Of a DNA stretch of 64,000 nucleotides, positions 45,577 to 54,290 are shown in pieces. Where the stretch lies: NCBI GenBank assembly GCA_028285755.1, contig JANQOQ010000004.1, positions 198,720 to 262,719 on the forward strand. Direction: 5' to 3'. A program made the translations under genes and the position numbers. The DNA comes from Puniceicoccaceae bacterium. GTDB taxonomy: Bacteria; Verrucomicrobiota; Verrucomicrobiia; Opitutales; JAFGAQ01. The notes beneath the pieces were generated by a model. It saw only the letters and a program-made list of their open reading frames with translations, was not told the DNA's origin and did no database searches. Within the stretch, counting starts at the first letter, position 1, and the number at the start of each line of letters is the position of its first letter.

Positions 45577-47037
45577 ATGGCTAAGTCTCTGTTGCCTCTG
45601 CTTCTATTAATTACCTGTACGATTCGTCTGTTCGCCACTGACTCTGCACAACGACCGAATGTACTGATGATCTGTGTAGATGACCTGCACCCCTATGTGA
45701 TGAAGGGGTATTTCCCCCATATCCAGACACCCGGGTTTGATAAGTTAAAAAGCGAGGGCGTCTATTTTTCGAATGCTGCGGTAAACACGCCGGTGTGCAA
45801 TCCCTCGCGCTCGTCCTTTTTCAGTGGTTTGCATCCCCATACTACGGGAGCTTATTTTAACGGTAGTGACGGTTGGAACCGCTCTGAGATACTCCAGAAA
45901 ATTCGTAATATCCCGGAGCATTTCCGCGATCAGGGATATGTCACCTGGGGTGCCGGTAAGATTCTGCACAATCCGCTCTCGGAGGAAAGAGAAGCCGATA
46001 TGTGGGATAATTTTCCAGTGTATAAGGGAGGGTTTGGCCCGTTTGGCAGGACCCCCGATGTGCAATATGGCAATCACTTTCGCTCAATTGTCCCGTGGAC
46101 TGGTCCGGATTCAGACTTTCCTGATAATAAAAATGCAGAAGGAGCCATTACCTTCCTGCAAGAGGAGCACGATAAACCGTTTTTTCTGTATTACGGACTT
46201 TGGAGACCGCATTCGCCCTATACTGCACCGAAACGCTTTTTTGATCTATACAATGAGGAAGATTTTGATTTTCCCGAGGGACGTGTGGAGGACGACCTGG
46301 ATGATTTACCTCAATTGGCGAAATATCTCACCGGAACAATTGACCGTTACTGGCGGGACGGAGTCCCTCATGAGGTCGTGCTGAAGCGTTTCCTCTATGC
46401 GTATGCAGCCAATACGAGCTTTACGGATTATAATGTAGGTCGTGTGATCGAAGCACTCGATAAAAGCCCCTATGCGGATAATACGATCGTAATCTTCTTC
46501 TCGGATAATGGATTCCACACCACGGAAAAAGAACGCTGGGGCAAAGCGACGCTCTGGGAGCTTTCAGCCAATATCTCGATGATTGTGAGAACTCCGGGTA
46601 TGCAAGCCCGTGAATCTCAGGCGACGATTAGCCTGGTCGATCTTTACCCTACGCTGGTGGATTACTGCGGGATCGAGTATCCCGAACATGCGTTGGATGG
46701 CTTGAGCTTTTCGTCACTCCTCTCAGATGCGACCATTCAGTGGCAACGGCCTTCTTTCACGAGCTATGGCATAAACTACTCATCAGTCCGTAGTGAAGAT
46801 TATCGCTACATCCAATATCCGGATGGGACTGAGGAGCTATACCGCTACCCGCAAGATCCTCATGATACGCACAATTTGGCAAACGACCCTCTCTATCAAT
46901 CGATCAAGGATGCCCTGAAGATACATATTCCTGAAAACTGGGCCGACAGCCTGGGCGGACGACTGGAAATACCGGTCGACTTTGACAAAGTGATGCGACC
47001 TAGAAGTAAGTGGGATCACCTCCCCCACAATTCCTAA
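45577..47037 (+). CDS. Secreted S1 sulfatase
   Basis: A 486-aa sulfatase with signal peptide (LLLITCTIRLFATDS). Asp35-Asp36 (ICVDDLHPYV) bind metal, and Cys74 in VCNPSR is the formylglycine precursor. HTTGAYFNGSDGWNR, GGFGPFGRTPDVQYGNHF and LWRPHSPYTAPKRFFDLY show close relationship to the sulfatase at 40455. FFSDNGFHTTEKERW is the C-terminal metal motif. It is second in a plus-strand unit with the GH49-like gene and precedes the DUF5060 gene by 98 bp. Confidence 0.93.
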   Translation: MAKSLLPLLLLITCTIRLFATDSAQRPNVLMICVDDLHPYVMKGYFPHIQTPGFDKLKSEGVYFSNAAVNTPVCNPSRSSFFSGLHPHTTGAYFNGSDGWNRSEILQKIRNIPEHFRDQGYVTWGAGKILHNPLSEEREADMWDNFPVYKGGFGPFGRTPDVQYGNHFRSIVPWTGPDSDFPDNKNAEGAITFLQEEHDKPFFLYYGLWRPHSPYTAPKRFFDLYNEEDFDFPEGRVEDDLDDLPQLAKYLTGTIDRYWRDGVPHEVVLKRFLYAYAANTSFTDYNVGRVIEALDKSPYADNTIVIFFSDNGFHTTEKERWGKATLWELSANISMIVRTPGMQARESQATISLVDLYPTLVDYCGIEYPEHALDGLSFSSLLSDATIQWQRPSFTSYGINYSSVRSEDYRYIQYPDGTEELYRYPQDPHDTHNLANDPLYQSIKDALKIHIPENWADSLGGRLEIPVDFDKVMRPRSKWDHLPHNS

Positions 47038-47135
47038 TAATCTGCGGGATTGTATTTTTTATTCCGGTTTAGCTTGATTTCCTGAAAAGCCGGTAGTTAT
47101 TTTGTATTCAAAATTGCGCAAAATATCTAACTTTT

Positions 47136-48968
47136 ATGAAAAATCTAAAAATCCCCCTGTTCGTATCTCTAATCCTTTTACCCGTAATTCTGGCCTTTTC
47201 TGAGCCTGAAATAACCGGAGAGCTCAAAAAATGGCATAAAATTACACTTACCTTTGATGGTCCTGAAGTTTCGGAAACGGATGAAGTGAACCCGTTTCTC
47301 AATTACCGATTGGATGTAGTCTTTAAGCATAAGGAGGGCGAAAAGACCTACAAAATCCCCGGGTACTTCGCAGCAGACGGGAATGCAGCTGAGACTTCTG
47401 CGGATTCCGGAAACAAGTGGCGTGTGCATTTTGCACCGGATGAAATCGGCACCTGGACTTGGGAAGCCACCTTTCTCAAAGGGAATTACATGGCCGTACG
47501 ACCCGAGCCCAGACGCTTTGAGAATGCAGGCTACATGCACGGAGCAAAAGGCACTCTGGAGGTTAGTGAGACTGATAAGACCGGCCGTGATATGCGGGCC
47601 AAGGGCCGTCTGCAATACATCGGCGAACACTACCTGCGATTTGCAGGCAACCGTGAGTATTTCATGAAGAACGGTGCGGATGCCCCCGAAAACCTCCTGG
47701 CCTACGTTGACTTTGATGGTGATTTTGACACCGACGGCTACAAAGATCACTTTGTAAAGACCTGGGAACCCCATGTGAAGGACTGGAATGCGGGTGACCC
47801 TACCTGGCAGGGCGGTAAAGGGAAAGGACTTATCGGGGCCATCAACTACCTGAAATCCGAGGGGCTGAATTCATTCTCATTTCTCACCCTTAATATCAAG
47901 GGCGATGACGACAATGTATTTCCCTACATCGACTATTATACCTACGACCGCTTTGATGTATCGAAGCTTGCTCAATGGGAAATCATCTTTGAGCACGGAA
48001 CCAAGAATGGATTCTTCCTGCACTTCAAAACCCTTGAGGCCGAGAATCAGGGATTGCTCGATAATGGAGGCGTCGGCGCGCAGTATAAATTATATTTTCG
48101 TGAGCTGGTCGCCCGTTTTGGCCACCACCCTGCTCTCAACTGGAATATCGCCGAGGAAAGCGGTGACTGGACCGGGCCGAACCAAACCCGCACACTGCCC
48201 CAGGATTCGATGACCCGTATTGCCATGGCGCACGCGATTGATGCAATTGATCCTTATGATCATCACATCGTGATCCATAATGGCATTCAATACTATGATC
48301 TCTTGGGGGATCGGAGTAAATTGACCGGTATTTCGCTGCAAACCCATCGGCGCGATTTCGGCATGGTTTACTCCCATACGCGCAAGTGGAGAGAATACTC
48401 TGCAGCAAGCGGTCGCAAATGGGCAGTTGCTGTGGATGAGCCCGGGGATGCCCAATACTCACTGGTACCCGACTCGGTAGACCCCGATAAATTTGACGCA
48501 CGGACGAATGCGCTGTGGGGGGCTTACCTGGCAGGAGCCTGGGGGATCGAGTGGTATTTTGGTTATGCCAATGACGAGTCGGACTTAACGTGCCAGGACT
48601 TCCGCTCTCGCGATCTGTTCTGGGATCAGTGCCGCCATGCTCTGACATTCTTTCATGATAATGAAATTGATTTCTGGAATTACGAGCCAGCGGATTCAAT
48701 GTTTGGCAGACCGAAGGCCTATAATATGCGCAAGGGCTACGATAGCATCATTGGGATGATTACTGATACCAGCGGAGACCTTACTATTAGATTCGGGCGC
48801 AATGAAGGCAGTTACAAAATAGAATGGTATGATCCTCGTAACGGGGGAGATTTGCAAAAAGGCAGTGTTGCTACTATCGAAGTGAATAAACCCCAGCAAC
48901 CATTCTCTATAGGCAACCCACCCTCCGATAAAGGCAAGGACTGGGTAGTCCTGGTAACTCGCCAATAA
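47136..48968 (+). CDS. Secreted DUF5060 protein with TIM-barrel glycosidase-like domain
   Basis: A 610-aa protein with signal peptide (LLPVILAFSEPE). Residues 25-150 are a DUF5060-type sandwich (WHKITLTFDGPEVSE, WRVHFAPDEIGTWTWEATF). Residues 170-510 read as a TIM barrel (YFMKNGADAPENLLAYVDFDG, FGHHPALNWNIAEESG, DHHIVIHNG, VAVDEPGDAQYS). Glu in NIAEE is a good acid/base candidate by analogy with clan GH-A, and Glu in VDEPG may be the nucleophile. The C-terminal 80 residues form a small sandwich (GDLTIRFGRNEGSYKIEWYDPRNGG). DUF5060 proteins are often putative endo-glycanases in polysaccharide loci; I cannot assign a family. It is convergent with ppc. Confidence 0.8.
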   Translation: MKNLKIPLFVSLILLPVILAFSEPEITGELKKWHKITLTFDGPEVSETDEVNPFLNYRLDVVFKHKEGEKTYKIPGYFAADGNAAETSADSGNKWRVHFAPDEIGTWTWEATFLKGNYMAVRPEPRRFENAGYMHGAKGTLEVSETDKTGRDMRAKGRLQYIGEHYLRFAGNREYFMKNGADAPENLLAYVDFDGDFDTDGYKDHFVKTWEPHVKDWNAGDPTWQGGKGKGLIGAINYLKSEGLNSFSFLTLNIKGDDDNVFPYIDYYTYDRFDVSKLAQWEIIFEHGTKNGFFLHFKTLEAENQGLLDNGGVGAQYKLYFRELVARFGHHPALNWNIAEESGDWTGPNQTRTLPQDSMTRIAMAHAIDAIDPYDHHIVIHNGIQYYDLLGDRSKLTGISLQTHRRDFGMVYSHTRKWREYSAASGRKWAVAVDEPGDAQYSLVPDSVDPDKFDARTNALWGAYLAGAWGIEWYFGYANDESDLTCQDFRSRDLFWDQCRHALTFFHDNEIDFWNYEPADSMFGRPKAYNMRKGYDSIIGMITDTSGDLTIRFGRNEGSYKIEWYDPRNGGDLQKGSVATIEVNKPQQPFSIGNPPSDKGKDWVVLVTRQ

Positions 48969-48989
48969 ATTTTACGCGAAATTCAGCCG

Positions 48990-49014
48990 CTCAAGGCTAC
49001 CCGGTAGTCTTGAG
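48990..49014. terminator. Hairpin between DUF5060 gene and ppc
   Basis: CTCAAGGCTA, CCCGG loop, TAGTCTTGAG: a 10-bp stem with one G-T pair, overlapping the last ppc codons in the convergent gap. Possible bidirectional terminator, though no T-run follows. Confidence 0.45.
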
Positions 49015-51687
49015 CCCGCTGGCTACTGCGTTGATGTTCTTGAGCAGTTGCATGAGCAATTTGTCGCTCGCTTCCTGACTGCGATCTTCGCCGTTGCGCC
49101 ATTGCCGAAGCAGTTCAATTTGCTGTTCGTGAAGGAGCTGCAGACGCTCATCCCGGGCCTTGAGCGTGAAATACAATCGGGGCCTGCCCTCTTCGATGGT
49201 TCGGCTGAGCATCTCTGCGAGCATCGTCTTAACCAGCTCATATTCCTCGACAATCACTGACATAAACCGTTCCCGAAGCTCTGTCTCCTTCACGAGATTT
49301 GCATATGCGTTCATGAGCTCATAGGAGCAACTTGCCACGGTGGACTCCGCATTGAACAAGACGTATCGCAGGAAAGGCCAGCTACGGCATTGGCTCTTCA
49401 AATATTCAAAGCCCTCGGGCAAAGTGTCCTTCAGAGCAGCCAGACCACTGCCCAACCCAAACCAACCCGGCAAGTAAAAACGGGACTGATTCCAGCTGAA
49501 TACCCAGGGGATTGCGCGGAGGTCCTTGATCGTCGATGCTCCGGTACGGCGCGACGGACGTGAGCCGATCTTACTGAGCTCAATGATATCAATTGGCGTG
49601 GCCTGACGATAAAACTGGATGAAGTTTTCGGCTTCAATCAGGGAACGATACTTTTCAGTGCTTTTTTCTGCAACAAGGTCCATTGCGCTTTGGGCACGCT
49701 CGATAATCTCATCGTGCGTGGGGAGCATTTGCGAACAGGACACGCCCGCCATCCACTGCTCAAAGCTCGCCTTTGCTTTGTCGACAGAGTTGTATTTTTG
49801 GGCAATCACCTCGCCTTGCTCGGTAATACGGAACCCATGGGTGAGCCCTTGCTGCGGCAAGGCTTCGATAAAGCGGTGAGTGGGCCCGGAACCGCGACCT
49901 ACAGTGCCTCCCCGACCATGGAAAAAGCGAACGGAGACACCCATCTCTTCGGAAAGATCGAGAATTTCCTTTTGTGCATTGTAGACCGACCATTGGCTGG
50001 TCCAAATGCCACAGTCCTTGTTGCTGTCGCTGTAACCGACCATGACGGTTTGCGGCAACGGATTGCCGTGCCCGTCGCCAAGCACTTCCAGGGTATTGCG
50101 CACCAAAGGCACTTTCCAAAACTCAGACAATATGCCTACCCCTTCCTGGAGGTCGGCCATCGTCTCAAACAACGGAACAACGGGCAGCTGACAGGCCATA
50201 CCCTTATCGGTCTTCTTAATCAGTCCCACTTCCTTACAGAACAAATATACCATCAACAGATCGGATGCGTGTTGGGTCATACTGACAATGAGATTTCCCA
50301 GACCTGCAGAGCCGAATCGATCAATATGCTTGCGGATCGATTTGAAGGTGTTGACGACCTCCTGAGTCTGATCGCTCAGGGGTTGCCCCGGTACAATAAA
50401 AGGCCGGCGAAACTGAAATTCATGCGTAATAAACTCAACCTTCTGCGCTTCCGACCAACCCAGGAATTCCTCGGCGGATACAATATCTGAATGCTCAATA
50501 ATCTCAGCAAGCGCACTGCGGTAGGTTTCACTGTTCTGGCGGATATCAAGACGTGCGGTATGAAAACCGTAAAAGGATAACTGGGAGAGGATCGGGCTCA
50601 CGTAACGATTAATGAGCCGTGCGGCATTGATTTCCTGAAATGCTTTTTCCAGAGCCTCGATATCATTGCGGAAATCATCCGAAGATGCATAGTGGGGAGT
50701 ATCCCTGAGCTCAATTGTGTTGTTGAGCGTTAAAATGACCCGCTCAAAAAACAATAACCAGGGCTCGTGAGACTGACTGTCCAGCCCGTGTGCATAGAGC
50801 CACTCCATAAGTGCCGAGGGCGGCTTTTGGCTGTAGTTGGTAAAGCGGACCTCACTGCGAACGGCTTCCAGCTTGGCTACGAGCTGTTGTATCGCATTGG
50901 TGCGCAGCTCCATGAGGGATTCGCGAGTGACATCTGCAGTTACGAACGGGTGGCCATCCCGGTCTCCGCCTACCCAGGATGCAATGCTGAGCCTGGGGCT
51001 TGCCGGGATTTCAGTATCCGGAAACACACGTGACCATGCCTCCCGAAACGATGCCTCCACCTGCTTGAGGGCCTCCGGGAACACTTCGGAAAAGTAGTAC
51101 TCCAGGTTGCGTCGTTCCTGGCGGACGGTCGGCTTTTGCATATTGAGCTCACCGCTACGCCAGAGCAGCTCCAGGATTTCAGCCAGTTCAGCACGTACTT
51201 CCTCGCCATTATAAAGCCTGACAATTAAAGAATAGAGCTCACGATGCAGATGCAGGATGATCCACCGTTTGGCTTCAGTGGGGTGCTTGGTGTAGACGAT
51301 CTCAATATCGGCAAGGCCAACACGGGCTGCAATTGCTTCCGGGGTTACGCCTGCTTCCTTGAGGCGGTGCAGATAATTAAGCCAAAACCCTGACTCCCCT
51401 TTCGCAGTCTGATCCTGATTGTATTTTTGCTGGACAGTAATCGAAATCGCATCCTCCACGAGATTCTGAATCTGAAAGCAGATGGAGTGCACCTGTGCGG
51501 ATTGACCTGCCTCCATATTATGCTGTTTTTGCCGGTCCAGATGCGTCACCAGGTCCGCGCATTCCTGCTCGCCCAGATCTCTGAGAATTTCCTCAAAAAT
51601 GGATAATAACTCATCCCGAATCGTCTGCGTCTTTGGTAGATAGGTAGTGACCCGTTTTTCAAAAGTGATGGTGGAATCGTTCGTCAT
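48997..51687 (-). CDS. ppc: Phosphoenolpyruvate carboxylase
   Basis: An 896-aa cytoplasmic enzyme forming oxaloacetate from PEP and bicarbonate, slightly longer than E. coli Ppc (883 aa). YTKHPTEAKRW has the catalytic His, with Lys replacing the usual Ala of TAHPTE. VGYSDSNKDCGIWTSQW and FFHGRGGTVGRGSGPTHRFIEALP are the second and third conserved active-site blocks. The C-terminus LKTTG differs from the usual NTG but remains plausible. It is a monocistronic housekeeping gene, separated from the upstream symporter by two strong palindromes. Its presence at the edge marks the end of the sulfatase locus. Confidence 0.96.
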   Translation of the reverse strand: MTNDSTITFEKRVTTYLPKTQTIRDELLSIFEEILRDLGEQECADLVTHLDRQKQHNMEAGQSAQVHSICFQIQNLVEDAISITVQQKYNQDQTAKGESGFWLNYLHRLKEAGVTPEAIAARVGLADIEIVYTKHPTEAKRWIILHLHRELYSLIVRLYNGEEVRAELAEILELLWRSGELNMQKPTVRQERRNLEYYFSEVFPEALKQVEASFREAWSRVFPDTEIPASPRLSIASWVGGDRDGHPFVTADVTRESLMELRTNAIQQLVAKLEAVRSEVRFTNYSQKPPSALMEWLYAHGLDSQSHEPWLLFFERVILTLNNTIELRDTPHYASSDDFRNDIEALEKAFQEINAARLINRYVSPILSQLSFYGFHTARLDIRQNSETYRSALAEIIEHSDIVSAEEFLGWSEAQKVEFITHEFQFRRPFIVPGQPLSDQTQEVVNTFKSIRKHIDRFGSAGLGNLIVSMTQHASDLLMVYLFCKEVGLIKKTDKGMACQLPVVPLFETMADLQEGVGILSEFWKVPLVRNTLEVLGDGHGNPLPQTVMVGYSDSNKDCGIWTSQWSVYNAQKEILDLSEEMGVSVRFFHGRGGTVGRGSGPTHRFIEALPQQGLTHGFRITEQGEVIAQKYNSVDKAKASFEQWMAGVSCSQMLPTHDEIIERAQSAMDLVAEKSTEKYRSLIEAENFIQFYRQATPIDIIELSKIGSRPSRRTGASTIKDLRAIPWVFSWNQSRFYLPGWFGLGSGLAALKDTLPEGFEYLKSQCRSWPFLRYVLFNAESTVASCSYELMNAYANLVKETELRERFMSVIVEEYELVKTMLAEMLSRTIEEGRPRLYFTLKARDERLQLLHEQQIELLRQWRNGEDRSQEASDKLLMQLLKNINAVASGLKTTG

Positions 51688-51779
51688 GCCCAGAGAAAAT
51701 TTCGATTGTTAAATGGCTTACCCCAAACGGGTGTACATCAATGATTATGTCAATCCGTAAGGTACAATTTTGGCTACAA

Positions 51780-51814
51780 ATAAGCACCTGACTGTCAACA
51801 GTATAGGTGCTTAT
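51780..51814. terminator. Long hairpin between SSS symporter and ppc
   Basis: ATAAGCACCT and AGGTGCTTAT form a perfect 10-bp outer stem, and ACTGT-CA-ACAGT adds an inner 5-bp stem. It lies 93 bp upstream of the ppc ATG and 53 bp downstream of the symporter stop. It could act as a terminator for the symporter or as a leader element of ppc. Confidence 0.5.
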
Positions 51815-51831
51815 AGACGGGTATCGGGCTA

Positions 51832-51855
51832 TTAGGGAGTGTTAACACTCCCTAA
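51832..51855. terminator. Perfect 24-bp palindrome after the SSS symporter gene
   Basis: TTAGGGAGTGTT and its exact complement with no spacer, 11 bp beyond the symporter stop codon. In RNA it gives a 10-bp stem with a TTAA loop. Position fits a terminator; a protein-binding dyad is an alternative since no T-run follows. Confidence 0.6.
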
Positions 51856-51866
51856 CGAATTTAACG

Positions 51867-53555
51867 CTAATTGAGCCAGAAGCTGAAATAGAGATACATA
51901 CCCAACACACAAGTGAGGATGAGTGCGGTGAGTATCTTATTGCCGGTATCCCAGCTTGCCTTGAGTTCCCCGGATTCATCGTCCTTGATGGAATCATAGG
52001 TGAGTCCCTTGATTTTCTCAGGATCCTGTGCCTTTGTGAGCAAGGAGACCCCAATAATGATAATCACACTCAATGCCAGCAAAACACCCGTCGCGTAGAG
52101 GAAGTTAAAATCGCCGATGGCTGCCAGGAAAGCGGGGTTGCTCATCTTCCCGGGTGCTGCCCCAAAGAAGGTCTGGATGGCAAGCTTGGACATACCGAGT
52201 ATAAAGCCTCCGGCAAGGCCCCAAACCGCGCCATGGGCATTGATGCGTTTCCAAAAGAGGCCGAGCATGAATACGGCCACGATCGATGGTGCCAGATAGC
52301 CCTGAACGGATTGTAAATATTGATAGAGCCCTCCGCTGGATACCAACTTCATTACCGGGATCCACAGCATACCAAGGCCAACAACTACAGTCGTGGCAAT
52401 GCGGCCTACCCACACGTAGTGTGCCTCGCTTTTTCCGGGTTTTAGCTTTTCATAAACATCCACGGTAAAGAGGGATGCACTCGAGTTAAATAGAGATGCC
52501 AACGAGCTCATGAGTGCTGCCAGAAGGCAGGCCACGATCAAGCCGCGCAGGCCCATAGGCAGGAGATTCGCAACGAGTGTGGGGAAAACCATGTCCCCAT
52601 TAATACCCATGTTGCCGTCGCCCAATTCCTTAAGGGGGATGGCGATAATGCCCTCCTGATGCAGCGCCCATCCAATCATGCCGGGAATCAGAAAGATCAG
52701 AACGGGGGTGATTTTAAGCAAACCGCCGAAGAGTGCACCCTTACGCGCATTGGTGAGGTCTTTCGCGGTGAGTGTTCGCTGGACGATGTATTGATCAGTA
52801 CACCAATACCAGATGCCAACGATTGGGGAAGCGATCATAATGCCCAACCAGGGAAAGTCCGGATCGGACATGGGTCGCCAGAGTGCGAATTGGTCCGCAT
52901 TTTCCTTAGCCATACCAATAAGGGTATCCCAACCGCCCAGCTCGTTGAGCCCGAAGAAAGTGATGAAACAAGAACCCACGATGAGAATGATCGCCTGGGG
53001 TGCCGAGGTGTAGAGCACGGCACGCATCCCACCAAAAACGGTGTAGATACCAGTGAGAATAACGGTCATGAATGCCCCCACCCAGAAGGCGGCATCCGGC
53101 GAGCCAAAGGTATCCGGCAGTAATGCTTCGAATACAACCGCACCCGCATAGACCGTCACACTAACCTTGGTAAAGATATAAGCGATCAGTGAAACCAGCG
53201 AAAGAATCCAACGTGCCTTCGCATTAAAGCGTTTTTCCAGGAACTCCGGAATCGTGTAGACCCCTGATTTGTAATAGAAAGGCACAAATATATAGGCTAG
53301 CAGCACCATTACCCAGGCGTGGAGCTCCCAGTGGGCCATCGCCATACCGGTGGAGGCACCCTGCCCTGCCAGACCCACGATATGCTCGGAGCCAATATTT
53401 GAAGTGAAGATGGACGCACCGATTGCGAAGAAGCCAGCATTGCGACCAGCCAGGAAGTAATCCGTCGTCGTATCTTGTTTACGGCCTACCCACCACGCGA
53501 TAAATCCGATGATGGCAAAATAGAGGCCAATGATTATCCAATCCAACCATTGCAT
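51867..53555 (-). CDS. SSS-family sodium:sugar symporter
   Basis: A 562-aa membrane protein with about 14 hydrophobic segments. DYFLAGRNAGFFAIGASIF and SNIGSEHIVGLAGQGASTG are the SGLT-type N-terminal signatures. PEFLEKRFNAKARWILS, YWCTDQYIVQRTLTAKDL and the vSGLT-like length support a sugar transporter of the SSS family. The gene stands alone, divergent from cytochrome b562. The upstream region contains TGTAT-GGTA-ATACA and GTTTAGTAAAC dyads but no TTTACWGTAAA site, so it probably lies outside the ara/sulfatase regulon. The substrate is not known; a hexose or galactoside is plausible. Confidence 0.9.
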   Translation of the reverse strand: MQWLDWIIIGLYFAIIGFIAWWVGRKQDTTTDYFLAGRNAGFFAIGASIFTSNIGSEHIVGLAGQGASTGMAMAHWELHAWVMVLLAYIFVPFYYKSGVYTIPEFLEKRFNAKARWILSLVSLIAYIFTKVSVTVYAGAVVFEALLPDTFGSPDAAFWVGAFMTVILTGIYTVFGGMRAVLYTSAPQAIILIVGSCFITFFGLNELGGWDTLIGMAKENADQFALWRPMSDPDFPWLGIMIASPIVGIWYWCTDQYIVQRTLTAKDLTNARKGALFGGLLKITPVLIFLIPGMIGWALHQEGIIAIPLKELGDGNMGINGDMVFPTLVANLLPMGLRGLIVACLLAALMSSLASLFNSSASLFTVDVYEKLKPGKSEAHYVWVGRIATTVVVGLGMLWIPVMKLVSSGGLYQYLQSVQGYLAPSIVAVFMLGLFWKRINAHGAVWGLAGGFILGMSKLAIQTFFGAAPGKMSNPAFLAAIGDFNFLYATGVLLALSVIIIIGVSLLTKAQDPEKIKGLTYDSIKDDESGELKASWDTGNKILTALILTCVLGMYLYFSFWLN

Positions 53556-53650
53556 AACAGTAACATAATTTTGGGTTCAGGGGTATTTCCCGGTTAGTAA
53601 AAGCACCACTCTGATACAAACTGGGAGTTCTGAGCAAACCCTAAATCTAT

Positions 53651-53664
53651 TGTATGGTAATACA
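53651..53664. promoter_or_regulatory. Inverted repeat TGTAT-GGTA-ATACA
   Basis: A perfect 5-bp inverted repeat with a 4-bp spacer in the symporter/cytochrome divergent region. The extended left half ATTGTAT equals that of the repeat at 1666, which has a 5-bp spacer. Possibly a related operator. Confidence 0.4.
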
Positions 53665-53675
53665 CTCACTGTATC

Positions 53676-53686
53676 GTTTAGTAAAC
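53676..53686. promoter_or_regulatory. Palindrome GTTTAGTAAAC
   Basis: A perfect 5+1+5 palindrome, 120 bp upstream of the symporter start and 51 bp before cytochrome b562. It resembles but does not equal the TTTACWGTAAA operator, as half-site bases are shifted. Likely site for a different regulator. Confidence 0.45.
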
Positions 53687-53736
53687 CGCTTTGATTTATA
53701 CTCGTAATTTGAATTCAAAATCGTTTACCTAACTAT

Positions 53737-54174
53737 ATGAAATCCCCGTTTACCCTAGTTCTCGTTATTACCCTACTATTTACTGGCTTACCGTTTGCGT
53801 TTGCAGACGGTCATGAAAAAACTGAGCTCGGTTACGAAATGACCGATATGAACCGCTCATGGCGACTCATCAAACGCCAGGTAAGAACCCCGGATAAGAA
53901 CGCATCCACCATCGAATTGGTTGAAAAAGCGATAGCGAACGCCCAGGAATCCAAGCCGATGAAACCGGATCTGCTAACAGATGTGCCTGAGGCAGAAAAG
54001 GAAGCATTTCTGGAAGGCTATCAGAAAGAGATGGATGCATTGGTAAAGCATTTGGGGAAACTTAAGGCATTATTGGAAGCGGATGATAATGCAGCCGCAT
54101 CCCAGCTCATCCGACAGATCGATGGGCACCGCAGAGACAGCCATAAGGCCTACAAACGGCCTGATGAGGAGTGA
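53737..54174 (+). CDS. Periplasmic cytochrome b562-family protein
   Basis: A 145-aa protein with signal peptide ending FAFADGH. The mature part is helical and aligns with E. coli cytochrome b562: EMTDMNRSWRLIK corresponds to NMETLNDNLKVI, giving Met35 as the first haem ligand. RDSHKAYK near the end gives His136 as the second. The central VEKAIANAQESKPMKPDLL and EGYQKEMDALVKHL match helices 2 and 3. It lacks a CXXCH motif, so haem would bind non-covalently. It lies before the DUF1592 haem protein with a 116-bp gap, so an electron-transfer link is possible but unproven. Confidence 0.8.
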   Translation: MKSPFTLVLVITLLFTGLPFAFADGHEKTELGYEMTDMNRSWRLIKRQVRTPDKNASTIELVEKAIANAQESKPMKPDLLTDVPEAEKEAFLEGYQKEMDALVKHLGKLKALLEADDNAAASQLIRQIDGHRRDSHKAYKRPDEE

Positions 54175-54290
54175 TCTGCAAAACTGAATTTCGTTGATTA
54201 AAGCATTAGAGCGATTTATCTGTTAAATAACAAATTCGATTAGTCACTGTTGATCGTTCATGTATCCTAATATATAGCGGTCTGTTACCC

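Noticed and set aside
49690-50490. A 266-codon open frame on the plus strand within ppc
   Set aside because: Antisense shadow of conserved PEP carboxylase sequence, with no promoter or start context.
53676-53686. GTTTAGTAAAC as a copy of the ara/sulfatase operator
   Set aside because: It is a perfect palindrome, but the half-site is GTTTA rather than TTTAC, and the neighbours are not sulfatase or ara genes.
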